NCBI GenBank assembly: GCA_038363925.1
Contig: JAQQWL010000005.1
Coordinates: 2,418,001 to 2,482,000 of the forward strand
DNA from: Apiospora phragmitis
Lineage: Eukaryota; Ascomycota; Sordariomycetes; Amphisphaeriales; Apiosporaceae
Direction of reading: 5' to 3'
DNA length: 64,000 nt
In this document: positions 1 to 12,800 of the stretch, in pieces
Position numbering within the stretch: the stretch's first letter is position 1
Layout of the letters: each line of letters opens with the position of its first letter
Translations under genes and position numbers: made by a program
Notes under the pieces: generated by a model
The model's database searches: none
What the model saw: only the letters and a program-made list of their open reading frames with translations
What the model was told of the DNA's origin: nothing

Positions 1-224
1 ACATGCTCTTCCTCCATGCTATGCTGGTCTGGTAGTGATATGGCGAAGCTGGACTCGCTGGCCAGCCTGGGTCGGCAACTAGGCCCAATCCCTCCAATAG
101 AAGACATTTATGTAACAATAAAGGCTGCCTTCCTTCCCGACGTGAACGACCAGGAAACCAATCCTTTCCTCCCTCCATAGTCCCGGTTTTAGATTCTCAG
201 TTGGTATTTGGCCTGCAGCCACTC

Positions 225-1590
225 CTACGGTGCTGTTGCCTTTTTTACCAGGTCTGCTAAAACATCCTCGAACACTATGTAGTGTTTCTCGATCTTCTTG
301 GCCCGATATTTCGACTCGTCGCCGGGCAGGTATTCAAGATCGTCATCGTCATCGGCGATTTCACCAATCTTGGCCCATTCGGACAGGTGGACCCCCTCTC
401 GGTGTCTCTGGAAGTTGTCGTTATAGCACTGAGGAGAACAGAAGACTGACTCAACCTTGAAAGCCTCAACGCATTCTCGGCACAGAACAGTGATACGGTT
501 GTCTCCATCCATATCCACGTCTTCCTTTTGTAAGTCTGTGCAGTGCTCTCCCGAGGCGCACTCATGTGCCTCGTTCCAGTGCGTTTCCTGTCCATCTTGT
601 GAGTAATAGAAGATTGCTAGGGAATGAGATACGTACTTCTCCTTTTACGCTACACTCTTCGGCTGGGCAGAAGAATGTTGCTTCCTTTCGGATCGAGTAG
701 TTTTCCGCAAGCACGTCACATAGTGGACATGACGTGTAGTCGCCCGGAATCGTCTGTGAGCAGGCCTGACATACTTCCGAGACGTCTTCGACTGCAGCGG
801 CGCTCAAGGCTTCCTGCTTAAGTTTTGCCTTCTTGGCCTTGTCCACTTCGTGAGCCGCTTTGGCCCTACGTAGTTCCTCTAGTTTCTTCTGAAGAGCCTG
901 TTTCTGTTCCTGGTTTCCTTTGCTGGCCTGGCGATCGCGAAGCATTTCACGGATAACGTCCGCGATGGGGGTGCTATTACGAACCATCTCAATATACTTC
1001 TGTGACTTGGCAGTACCCTCAGTATCGTTTCCGGGTTGAAAGAAAATATCAACATAAGCCTCAGCTCTCGATTGAGGAGACTTGGAAGTCTTCAGTCGTT
1101 CCAGCAAATCATCGAGGGATTTCTGGTTACCGCTCACATCCTCGCCTAGGGCATTTCTGAATTCCGGAACAAGCTCCTCAACGGGTATGCTGCGGTCGTT
1201 CAGCTTTTGTTGCAGAGCCTTGGCCTCGGCTGGTGACTTGACGGCCGACTGGAAGCTCAGATTCTTGGCTTTGTCACGGAACCATTCTCGCTTCTCGTCA
1301 GATATCCTCTGCTCAATAGTCTTGAGGTCTGTTTTGTACTCGTGGGCTTGAGTGAACAAAGTGTCGAGATCCTGAAGAAATAAGCGCCTGCCCGAGAACC
1401 ATTCCTTGGTGGCCGAGTTGAGATAGCGATCGCGCATCCTGTTCAGGAGCCTCGGCCAACACTCGGTGCATTCAGCGACATGTAGCTTGTTATGGTCCGC
1501 CACACACGCTACATGTATTGCTGTAACATCTTCTGCACATGACTGCCTCTCCTTCTCTTGGGTGAGAACCTCATCCCAGGGCTCCAACAT
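225..1590 (-). CDS. Cys-rich putative zinc-binding protein, function unknown
   Basis: I read two exons, 1590-637 and 587-225, joined across a 49-nt intron (donor GTACGT at 636, acceptor ACAG ending at 588). This is the only acceptor found that keeps the strong downstream frame open. The product is about 438 residues. The N-terminus has a small Cys/His cluster (CAED...HVAC...H...CTEC, residues ~18-45). The middle is charged, helical and probably coiled coil (KKLEELRRAKAAHEVDKAKK region). The C-terminal third holds many paired cysteines (CQAC, CPLC, CPAEEC, CREC, FCSPQC followed by H residues), which suggests several zinc-binding knuckles. A tight Asp run (DDDDD) follows. I do not recognise the family and assign no function. 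It is transcribed divergently from SF3B5, with 463 bp between the start codons. No frameshift is needed. Confidence 0.7.
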
Positions 1591-2053
1591 GCTGATTGGG
1601 AGTATGCTAAACTCGATTGAACACCCAGCTCAATGTTTGAGAGGCGAGACTGCCCTGGCAAACTTGTTGCAGTGCCAACCTTCGGTAGGCCGTGTTGCTC
1701 AATAAACTTGCTAGCTTCGGAGGGCTTTGAAGCAAGCCAACGCTCAACGGGGCCACCACTCGATGGGCGTTATGTAAAAGATATTGAGTTAAGAGTAAGA
1801 GCACCGAGAGGTTATCGTGCTTATACTTAACTGATAAGTAGAGATGGACATCAATTGAAAGCGGTTGTCTTGAGCTTGAGACCAGGTAGTTTGGTCTGCT
1901 AAGAAGGTTGGGATAGGGTCCAAGCTTGCGCCACACATGACCTCTAGCCACAGCAGCTTTCACGTAAAGGGAGCAGCAACCAAGAAGAACGAACCAACAA
2001 CTTACAGTCCGTCGCATCCAGGACATCGCAAGAACTGATATTCTGCAGACAAC
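1591..2053. promoter_or_regulatory. Shared divergent promoter region between the Cys-rich gene and SF3B5
   Basis: These 463 bp separate two start codons pointing away from each other, so both promoters and both 5' UTRs must fit here. No conserved gene was seen inside. The open frames on both strands look like chance. No confident TATA box was identified. Confidence 0.4.
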
Positions 2054-2487
2054 ATGGTAAGTGTCTCGTGTTCCCATCCCAGTCGTCCTGCGATAATTCT
2101 CTATCATGATATCATGTTTCAGCATATTCTATGCAGCCGTTTCCCCGTCTTGTCGCATCGCAAACTAACAAACCGTGTCTCGTCCCATTCTAGGCCGACA
2201 AACTTCGCACCCAGCAAGAGCTGGAGCGCCTGCAGGCCAAGTACGTCGGTACGGGCCACCCGGACACGACCTCGTGGGAATGGCGGACCAACATCGTGCG
2301 CGACACGTACAGCTCCATCGTCGGCCACCCGTCGCAGCTCGCCTACATGAGCCTGGCGCTCAACGAGCCCTCGGCCAAGCTCCGCGCCCAGCTCCTCCGC
2401 AAGATGGTCCAGCCATGCGGTCCGCCGCCTCCCCGCGAGGACCAAGAGATGTACATGGCGCCGCCGACGCCGCGAGCGCAGGAATGA
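2054..2487 (+). CDS. SF3B5: Splicing factor 3B subunit 5 (SF3b10 / Ysf3)
   Basis: The ATG at 2054-2056 is followed directly by a GTAAGT donor. The 137-nt intron runs 2057-2193 and ends in TTCTAG. Exon 2 (2194-2487) encodes the rest, giving 98 residues. The body matches the SF3b10 family from end to end: an N-terminal helix (LRTQQELERLQAKYVGTGH), then HPDTTSWEW, RDTYSSIVGHPSQLAYMSLA and the KLRAQLLRKMVQPCGPPP motif. Family members are about 85-100 residues. The protein is the small scaffold subunit of the SF3b part of U2 snRNP, which recognises the branch point in the nucleus. The single-codon first exon is unusual but is the only way to start the conserved sequence at its expected N-terminus. 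The gene converges with nse3 downstream. Confidence 0.93.
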
Positions 2488-3024
2488 GGAGGGAGCTCTT
2501 CTTGATGAAACGGATAGGATGAATAGCCCAAAGTCATGTTGGATGAATGGCTTAGCGCGAGCAACGATTATTACTACACCAATGCGGTCGTCCCCGCTGG
2601 ATACAGAAGGAAGCTACACGGCAGGCGCTTACAGCGAGTAAATTGATCCGCAGCGACAGCAGCCGGATTGCGTTGCCCTGTTCAACTGCTTTGGTTACAT
2701 ACGAGGAGAAAGCGACGCTACTGGGGATGAAGAGGGTACGGGCACCTCCACGGCAAAATAAGCTTGTATTTGCGTTTGGCTTGAAGGAATTACGAGTGTC
2801 ACATGTGGAAGAAGACAACAGTGGAAAGAAAAGGAAGTAATCGCTGTGAGGACAGCTATGTCCTGTAATAGCAGCCATGTTCTCCGGCGGGTATAAATAT
2901 AACACATCAACCATTGTGTTCCTATTCCTGTAACGCCGTCCAGAAAGTCCATTCCAACGCCAAACATGATATCGCTAGTCGCAAGAAATTGCGACGTTGA
3001 TATGGAAACAGTATACCCGTATAA

Positions 3025-3965
3025 TTATGCACCACCTGCATCGTCAGCTTGTTGCTGCAGCCCAAGACTTCTGTCAAGCTTCTTCTCGAAATCGTCGGGT
3101 TTTTCTGGTCCCCAAACCGTTCTGATGAAGCCAGCAACGCTCTCCGGGGAAATTCAACCTGGCCTCTTGAGCCCACGTACCATGTCACGGTATCCTCCTC
3201 GCCGTGGTCCGACTTCTCCACCACCTTGTCGAGGTAGCCTTGACGCACAAGCTTGGCAAGGACATTGTCCGTCTTGTCCATGGGCAGGTTCTGGGAGGCG
3301 TTCATGCGTGTGAGCTGACGCTTCAGCTTCATGTCGCTCATTTCACCGCCGGCGAGGTGAATGATGGTTATCACAAACGAGTAGAAGCCAACATATTCGG
3401 CCTCTTCGCGGGCGCTCGGCGCTCGGGACGGTGCAATGATTTCCGGTGTCTTATACTGTGCTGGTATGGTCGAGACCAGGACATATTGTCTCGATGAAGT
3501 CGCACCGGTGGCTTTCCTAGCTGTAGCTTCTGCTCAGAGTAGAGCAGTCAGCTTCTATCTGGCGTCGAACAGTCTGGGGGCAATTGATGCGATGGGGCAC
3601 TTACTCTGCTTCTCCTTAAGTGTGCGCTTCTCTTTAACTGGTAGTTCTTCCATCTCCATGCCAAATACTTGACGCAATTGGAGCTGAGCTCCGTCGAAAA
3701 TGCTCTTGAAGGATCTCAAGTTGCTGCCCAGGACCTTTTCTCTTATACCGTCCCTCTTAATTGGTATTCTAACGTGCTCGCATGCTAGAGCGTAGCGCAC
3801 TAGCTTCTTGGTGAGCTGGGCTTCGTCGCCGCCGCCTCCCATGCTGACATCGCCGTCTTCATCTTGACTCGAAGCTTCTTCGGCGTCGGACTCGATTTGG
3901 CGACGAGATCGTCGCCGGGGCTCGTCATCCTCGTCGCGACGGCGTCGCTGGGTTTGCGTCGGCAT
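3025..3965 (-). CDS. nse3: Nse3 / MAGE-family subunit of the SMC5-SMC6 complex, frameshifted
   Basis: Exon 1 is 3965-3605 and exon 2 is 3532-3025, separated by a 72-nt intron (GTAAGT at 3604, CTGAG acceptor ending at 3533). The acidic/Arg-rich N-terminus leads into a MAGE homology domain with two winged helices. Visible family segments are a QLTKKLVRYALACEH start, YVLVSTIPAQYKTPEIIAPS, the SRAPSA turn, GFYSFVITIIHLAGGE and TVTWYVGSRG. After VEF the frame breaks. One extra base in the CCCC run (plus strand GGGG, 3146-3149) restores the conserved tail ESVAGFIRTVWG... ending at the stop at 3025-3027, for about 289 residues. Read as given, the frame instead runs in unrelated sequence to 2922. Nse3 bridges the kinesin-like heads with Nse1 and Nse4 in DNA repair. 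It is divergent with sls1. Confidence 0.88.
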
Positions 3966-4408
3966 TGTAAGTCGAGCGCCTCTTGGGTGGAAACAATCAA
4001 GGTGATTTGGTAGAGCTGCTCGATGGTGCAGAAGTAAGACTGGTGACTGAAGATACACCTAACATGACTTCCCAAGAAGACTCGGGCGTAACTTACGACG
4101 TGTGCGTAAATTATGCGCAAGTATCGAGTCCTTTACACGTCGGGTACTACGGAGTACTATCAATCCCATTGGCGTGGAGGGGCAGCAACCGCGTTGCGCG
4201 TTCTACTGTCGGGTTCTTAATCGAGAAACCCTGGTCGCAGCCCCACAGCTTTTCTTATCGCTCCACCTTATCGTATAGCTTCAGCAAAAAGTCTCTGCGC
4301 ATTTTGACTCTTCATGGGCAGAGGTCTTATAGACTTGGAACTAGTCAGGAGCGTTGTTGAATGCATTCCTATTTCTTTATACTCGATTATGTTCCTTAGT
4401 TGGTCTTC
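3966..4408. promoter_or_regulatory. Shared divergent promoter region between nse3 and sls1
   Basis: 443 bp lie between the opposed start codons. It contains one copy of the nonamer TACGGAGTA (4148-4156), which recurs in other intergenic regions of this window. No gene was recognised here. Confidence 0.4.
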
Positions 4409-7400
4409 ATGATATCACGAAACGTCTCCAGGGGTGCGATTTGCCTGGGGTGCCGGCTACGGCTTCTCAGTCAAACCACCCGACCTCGATATCCCCATGC
4501 CATAACACAATATACTGCTGCTACTGACTCAAGCCGGAGACACTTTCAAAGATGGAGCAAAAGCGGCAAGCTTCTACACCGGCCAGACAGGCATGACCAG
4601 ACTCATAACGGGAAACGCGAAAGCCCCAACGAAACCGAGCTTGCGACCAGCACCCGGAACAAATCATTCTACAAGTCCGACTTCTTTACGACGTATGATC
4701 CGGGCAATGACTCCAATAATTATGATTCGAGACGGGAGTCGGAGGGAGGCCCCTTCACTTTCAAGCAGGTGAATATCAAGAAGAGACACAAGTCTCGCAA
4801 CAGGCTGCTTAAAGAAGCATCGGAGAGTCTCGGCTCGGATATGCTAGGCAAGCCGGCTTATGCTATTGTCATGAAAGATTTGGGTCTATACAAGAAGACG
4901 CGTCGCGAAGGGGTCGAAAACACTGCCACTTCCCAAGAAGAGTCATCGCAGCATGAGATTAAAGCCTTGCTCGAGAACCAGGGTGAACCTGTTACTCCCG
5001 AGGAGGTTCGTGCTAATATCGATGGCCTCTGCCCAGAGTCGGAGACCTACCTTCCCGAGAAAGAGTTCCGCAGGATACAACACGAGCTCACCGAAGGCTT
5101 CCTGAAGGCCCAGCTTGCCGACTACATCGACAGCTTCAAGGCCGCATTAGAAGAAGCAACAGAGGCCGAGGCCGAAACAGAAGAAGTATCAGAGGACCAA
5201 GCTGACGAAATCGAGGCCGAGACAGAAGAAATATCAGAGAACAAACACAAAGAAACAGAGCTCCAGAGCCAGGCTACAGAAGTTCAAGACGACACGGGAG
5301 TTCAAGACGACACGGGGGTTCAAGACCACACAGGCTCGGAAGAAGCCAGCCCTCAGGGTAAGGAGGAGTTCACCGCGCCCGCTCCGACATACCCCTGGAT
5401 TAGCGGAATATCACCCTGGGTGCGACTCAACTCGGAAGAGGTGGCCGCTGGTGGCCTGCCAGAGGATGCGGATCGACACCTACACGGCTATGTCTCGGAA
5501 AAGGCCTCCGGCAAAGAAAAGCTTGCTGTGCGCATCATGCGTGAGTGCTGGGGCCTGCATATCGAGGAACTCATGGGAGGGTTGGGCGAGGTAGAAGTCA
5601 AAGTGCGCAAGCTTGAGCTCACGATTCTCACGCGAGGAACGCAACGTTTCCTCAAGCTCCTCAGTGATAGATTCCTCGACCGCGGCGAGAGCATGGAGAT
5701 CTTCAAAAGCAGGAACACGATCCGCTTCGTCTCCACCCGGCCCAAAGCCGAGACATTGATACATGAGCTGGATACAATTCTCCGGAATATCAGGACGCGC
5801 CACTTCCCGGTCATTCTAGTCGCTGGTCAGTACGATGTGCTCGATCCGCTCTTACTCGAGGAGGTCGGTCGTATATCCAATACGTATGTCAAACAGAGTC
5901 ACAGTACGAAAAGGGTAAGTTCCAGTAGATCCTATTCTTTTGACCATGTAAACTAAACCTCATATTCTAGATAAGTATAACTTGGATTGAATCCAGAGGC
6001 CCCAAGGAGTCAGAGTATGACGTGGAGGACCTGCGGCACGTGGTGATTCGTCTTCTCTTGGCTGCCCTTAAACCAGAGGTCGCCCTGTGCAAGTTGTATG
6101 AGCCAAAACAGGAATTTCCCACGGGCAGCTTCCTAGTTGACGAGTATAACCGCGAGAAATGGAGCTGGAAGGATAAAATGGGCAGATGGGCTCGGTACAT
6201 AAACCCACCTGGAACGCAGGATGTTGCGCCTCACTTGTCTGATGAACAAGACCCTCTCCCTGATCCACCCGTACAGCTCTTACTCACTGAATCGCCGGTA
6301 CCACTCCCCGAACAAGACGATACTGCACTGCAAACCACGCGTAGTGTACTTGGTCGAGGGTCATGGAAAGAATCACAGATAGCCGACCTAAAGAAGGCAC
6401 AAATCGATGTGCAAACACCGTCAGAACGGTTCCCTCATCAACCGGTCCGTTGGTCTCCCGAGGTGCACACTACCACCTCGGCCACTTTTGGTCACGTTCT
6501 GCTGGACGCGATGGCCTTGCCGGCACAGGCGCTCATCCGGAGCTTGAGGGAACCAAGGCCCATAAATCTTCATACTCCCGCATCTTCTCGCCCATTGTTC
6601 TGCACCCTATGCAACTTGCCGCGCTCTATGGCGGGGAGCCGTTCTCGGTAGAGCATACCATCCTGCTCCGCTTCTCGCCCTCGCCCTCCACAAACCCGGC
6701 GTTCCCTGAACACCCCGGCCCGCCCCTCGAGCTCCGGCTCGCCTTGACCGACAGCGACCAGCCGGAAATCACCGGCGTGCATTCCGTGCGCGCCATCACC
6801 GAAACCCACTTCCACGACGTCATGCTCCCCTCGTCGCCCGTCGACGTCCGCGTGCAGCAGCAGCGCGTCGCCACGCTGCAGGGCCACCCCGACGACCTGG
6901 GCACCTGGCAGCCCCTCGAGACTTTCCTCAAACGCGCCCGCCTCGACATCGCTAACGGCAAGCTCGAGATGCCGTCGCAACAGCGGTTCCAGATCCCGGC
7001 GCGCCTCTTCTACAAATCCCACCCGCCCCCCATCTCGCCAACCCTGTCCGCCAAAGCGGCTCACAAGGAACAGAGAAAGCGCGATAGGCAGGAAAAAAGG
7101 CTCCAGAACCGCAACCCCGTCAAGAAGAACGAACCCATCAGCATCCCTACACTTTCATGGGCCTCGAGCTGCACCGCGCCGTCAGCGTGCCGTTCGAGGG
7201 CCACACCTTGACGTACACAAGCATCGAGGCCGGGCAGAGCGGTGGACGTCGGGCTGAGCTGGCGATTTCGCCTACTAGGCCATCTAACAACGTTTTTGCA
7301 GCTGAAACCAGCGAGGCGTTGAATCAACCGGAAGGGCAGGCACGCATGAGTGACTTCTTGAATCTCATGTACAAAACAGCTCGGACTGCACATCTCTGGT

Positions 7401-7417
7401 CTGGATTTTCTGGATGA
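4409..7417 (+). CDS. sls1: Sls1-type mitochondrial inner-membrane regulator, two frameshifts
   Basis: Exon 1 is 4409-5914 and exon 2 is 5971-7417, with a 56-nt intron (GTAAGT...TTCTAG) in phase 0. The N-terminus is Arg/Ser-rich with few acids, as expected for a mitochondrial presequence. A long acidic low-complexity segment follows (EAETEE repeats, then three VQDDTG-type repeats), then the Sls1 core. Sls1 tethers mitochondrial translation to the inner membrane in yeast. Exon 2 is open in three successive frames. Adding one C at CCC 6577-6579 joins ...NLHTP to RIFSPIVLHP. Adding one C at CCC 7145-7147 joins ...ISIP to the family's most conserved tail, YTFMGLELHRAVSVPFEGHT...YTSIEAGQ. Repaired length is about 984 residues, ending SGFSG-stop at 7417. 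Identity rests mainly on that tail and overall layout. Confidence 0.82.
5282..5335 (+). repeat. Three in-frame 18-bp tandem repeats in sls1
   Basis: Copies at 5282-5299, 5300-5317 and 5318-5335 encode VQDDTG, VQDDTG and VQDHTG. Just upstream a longer degenerate pair (EAETEEVSED / EAETEEISEN) occurs. Both lie in the acidic linker and are likely length-variable between strains. Confidence 0.9.
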
Positions 7418-8038
7418 CGGAAATGCATTGAAAACAACAGGTTACTAGGCAAAGGAGCGAGGCAGAGGCAAGGGGACCAGCTGTATTATTATTATGTTGA
7501 GACATTGTATATCAGGGCATGGTGTGGTGGGCTGTACGAACGCTGTACGAACACTGTAGAAACCAATTTACGACTCTAGAATAAGTGATAAAACTCCACA
7601 TCCTCCTCCTCTTAGTATAACGTATAGCAGCATTACGACAATAAGCTACTACACTACGGGATCCAAAAGAGTCACGTTGGTGATCAATGCATAGGTAAGC
7701 AGCTCATAGGCAAGCAGCTATACGGCCAACAACATCAATCTTGATTCCACAGCAAATAGAACTACTTCATATAATAGCAGAAAAGGCAATTAAGTTTCAG
7801 ACCACTTGTCTATTGACTCTATTTTGGTACTACAAGCACACTATGGAGAAGTTTTGTCGTGAAAAAGTCCATAACCCTTCCCTTCATATCTTTGTTCCCC
7901 ATAAGTCAAATCCCAGTGATCATCGCAAGAGGCAAGAAGATTCGTGACGTTAAGTCGTGTCGTGATGGAGCATTACAAGCTGAGCCTCAGAAGGCAGAGC
8001 CAACCACAAGGAGGAAGGAATTAAATGTGTTAATACAT
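7418..8038. other. Convergent intergenic region between sls1 and tef1
   Basis: About 620 bp of AT-richer DNA that must contain both 3' UTRs and terminators. A short direct repeat of the form AGGYAAGCAGCT occurs near 7692-7720. No coding signal was found. Confidence 0.5.
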
Positions 8039-9778
<1,740 letters not shown>

Positions 9779-9796
9779 TTATGCGTTGTCTGGATG

Positions 9797-9899
9797 CTGC
9801 GAAGGGAGTCGAGTTAGTTGAGTTGAAGACAAGATTGTGGTAATGACTCCTCAAATTGATTTGTTGATGGGAGGAAGATGGAAGGCAGAAGGTGCTTAC
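9797..9899 (-). other. Probable 5' UTR intron of tef1
   Basis: On the minus strand a GTAAGC donor begins at 9899 and a TTCGCAG acceptor ends at 9797, 61 nt upstream of the start codon. Leader introns are usual for fungal tef1 genes. The 103-nt length fits. No transcript evidence is available. Confidence 0.7.
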
Positions 9900-12800
9900 C
9901 TTTAGATGCACAGGTTGTGATGCTTGATCAACGGTAATGTGCGACGAAGAATCGAAGGGGAGAAATTGACAAGAGCTTGAGGGAAGGGTTCTGCTTATGA
10001 AGTGTTTCTGAGAGATCGAAGCGGGGTTGCATCAGTGTGTGGCCTTGGGCAGTCAATTTTTTTCCTCTCTCTTCTCAGGTTGGCCCGCACACAGCTGGAA
10101 TTGTGAAAATTCCCCTCAGCCCCTCCTTCTGAAAATTGTTTTTTTTTAAGACAGACCCACTTAGATCAGCAAGGATACCTCCCTTGGCTGCTTGGTTGCT
10201 TCCCTAGCCGCCGCCCAAGGGCCAGGTCTCAGTACTTTCTGATTGGTGATTTCTACGTAGTAAAAACAAGTACCGCACCGCCACCTAGGTCTGGATCCGT
10301 GCCACAAATGGAAGGGGAGCCAGGTACGGAGTACTTTAGGCAGCTTAACTTGATACACGAAAAAGCTCCTACTCTACCAAACATTTGCCATATCGCCTTG
10401 TGCCGGCCTGAGTCACCGGTTTGCACATTGTGTTGCGGCCCAAACCCTTGCCCACCCAAAAATTTCGGTTTTCCCCTCCATAGCCCACTCGACGTCATCT
10501 AAGGCAAGGCCTATCCGCAGCTTCAGTAGTAACCCATTATTTGAAATATGCACACACACAATGGATGAAGTCAAGGATATTTGCAACTGATATGTAGATA
10601 CATGGTAGCTATGTGCGAGAGAGTCGTATCAGACTGGATTCTGACTTTCCCATCTACCAGTCCTGCCACGTACCTCATTGATCGGCGTTAAACGATTTTT
10701 CTCTCTCTCGTCTGATCACCCCTCAATCAAGTGGCCACAGCCTTGCAGGAAATAGGCCAAACACGACTAGTTGCCAATTTCTCTCTCCACCCCACTTCCT
10801 AAGGTTGGCATTGCGACAGGCACATTGCATGTCTTAGAATTTACCCAATGTACACTTCTTTTCCCCGAAGAGTGTAGTAAACTATTCAAGAGCGTTATCA
10901 TCTTGACGTGATGTATGTACGCAGACAAGCAATAATGCAAAGGACTGATTCGTCATCATATGTATTAAGATTGATTGACACCCCGGCGAGATTTGGAGGC
11001 CGTGGAGTGATTGAATGTTCGGTGATATCACTTGCTGGTCTAAAGGCTTGCGCCACAGTCAGTGATGTCCAAACATTCGGTCAGTCCCTCGAGGCGCCCA
11101 TCGATAGGTATGCGCTACATACATCCTACGTACTTAGGGGAATACATTATGCTGCCCTGCCCGCAAGGTTGGCGCTTGTGCTTGCCGCTCTGTGGGCCAG
11201 CCCATAGAACCCCTCACCTTGCCATGATACGGCGAAGTAAACATGTGTACCGCTGGGAAACGAATTTCCCCCAGCAGTAAATTGCCCAAAGTGGCTCAGA
11301 GACGGGTGAGATTGGTTGAAAATGTTTGTTCTCCTAGCAACCAAGACGTGCGTTACCGTGTCGAGAACCGGAGTCCTGGGACTCCTGCCGACATGCCACC
11401 AACCACATTGTGCACGCGTACCTCAAGCCGTCGCTAGGTAGGCCCATGAGATGGGTAATTTTCCCAGCTGCTGCGCTCGTGAATGCATCGGGCCGGCTTA
11501 TCGTCTCCACACCCCGTGACCCAGTACGGAATCGTTGCTAGGGGCTCGAGGTGGGCATCAAGTCCAGCAGCCTGGCAGCATGACCTGACAAAGGATGAAC
11601 AAGGGAAACTCCCAAATTGGCTCCCAAATTGGGAAAGACCCATCATCCATGCCAAACGTAACATCAAGGAGCAAGCATCTGGTTCGGTAGGACGGCTATC
11701 AGCTAACCCCCCACGCCAATGCGCATGTTAAGACGGTGATGAGCTGGATCATCGACGACATTCTCCGTCCATTGCAGACGGCAATTGATGCCTTGAAGCG
11801 GCACGTAGCTGGCCGGAATCCCCTTCACGTGGCTTTTCTTCACGTTGATAGCGTCGATCAAAGGCAGGAAGTCAGGAACTCTGGGTTCTTCCTACTTCTG
11901 TAAGGGTTTAGAGGGCAGAATACGGTCTGAATCACAGGGGACGGCCAGTGACATCTGCAGGGCTTCTATTTTCTTGTTAGGAATTGATGAGACTCGCCCT
12001 TTGCCCATACATTCACTAGGTAGAGTGGCTGTTAAGTCACCCTGTAAGCTTCTGTGCCCGGGTGAAGTTCTGCTCTGTCTTGCTGGCGAGAACCAACTGC
12101 AACCATGCACATGGCTGGTTCGCGGTCACTAGGATGACATGTATGTTACAGTTGTGAAGAACTAGTTGAGCTCTTCTTCAGAATTTGCCTTATCATGACA
12201 TGGGATCTGTTGACATGGATTGTCAAACATGGTTTCCGACGTATGGATCCTGCGAAATGGCAAGACTCGACTGGTCTTGCGGCCGTACCCTGCCATCTCG
12301 GTACTGCATCGTATGTGAACGGCGCGAACTAGATATCAATCAGGCTAAGAAATTACAACGGCATCCAGGGTATCCTGTCACAACACATCCGCATGAAATT
12401 GCTCGCTCTCAGGGCTCCGACCACTTGTGCCAGAGTAGCAGATCCCGAACGGTAGTAGAGTACCTTACCATCAAGTATAAAAGCTGTGCATTATATACGT
12501 GGCGGACATTAACCGAGTATGGCCACTCTCGCGCTATCATGGATAGACTCATTCCTCTGAAGGGATTTGTCCGGCGTCGGTGATATTCCACGCTCTACGA
12601 GCAACGGCTGCGTAGCGATCTGGCAGTGAAAGATACTCTGTATATCGTCTAGATTCTACGTACACGGATGCATATGCTGTTCGTTATTGGCTGTGGGACC
12701 TGTCGACTACAGTAACTGTGTCAATCTGGAGTAGGAGAACTCGCTGTTGGCTCTCGCTTCTTGCTTCCTGTCGGTTATATCGTACAATACACTGCTGTCT

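Noticed and set aside
1607..2125. 172-codon minus-strand frame upstream of the Cys-rich gene
   Set aside because: Overlaps the SF3B5 start and intron, has no motif, and its composition looks random.
12185..12583. 132-codon frame in the gene desert
   Set aside because: No recognised domain, no intron structure, and codon composition like the surrounding non-coding DNA.
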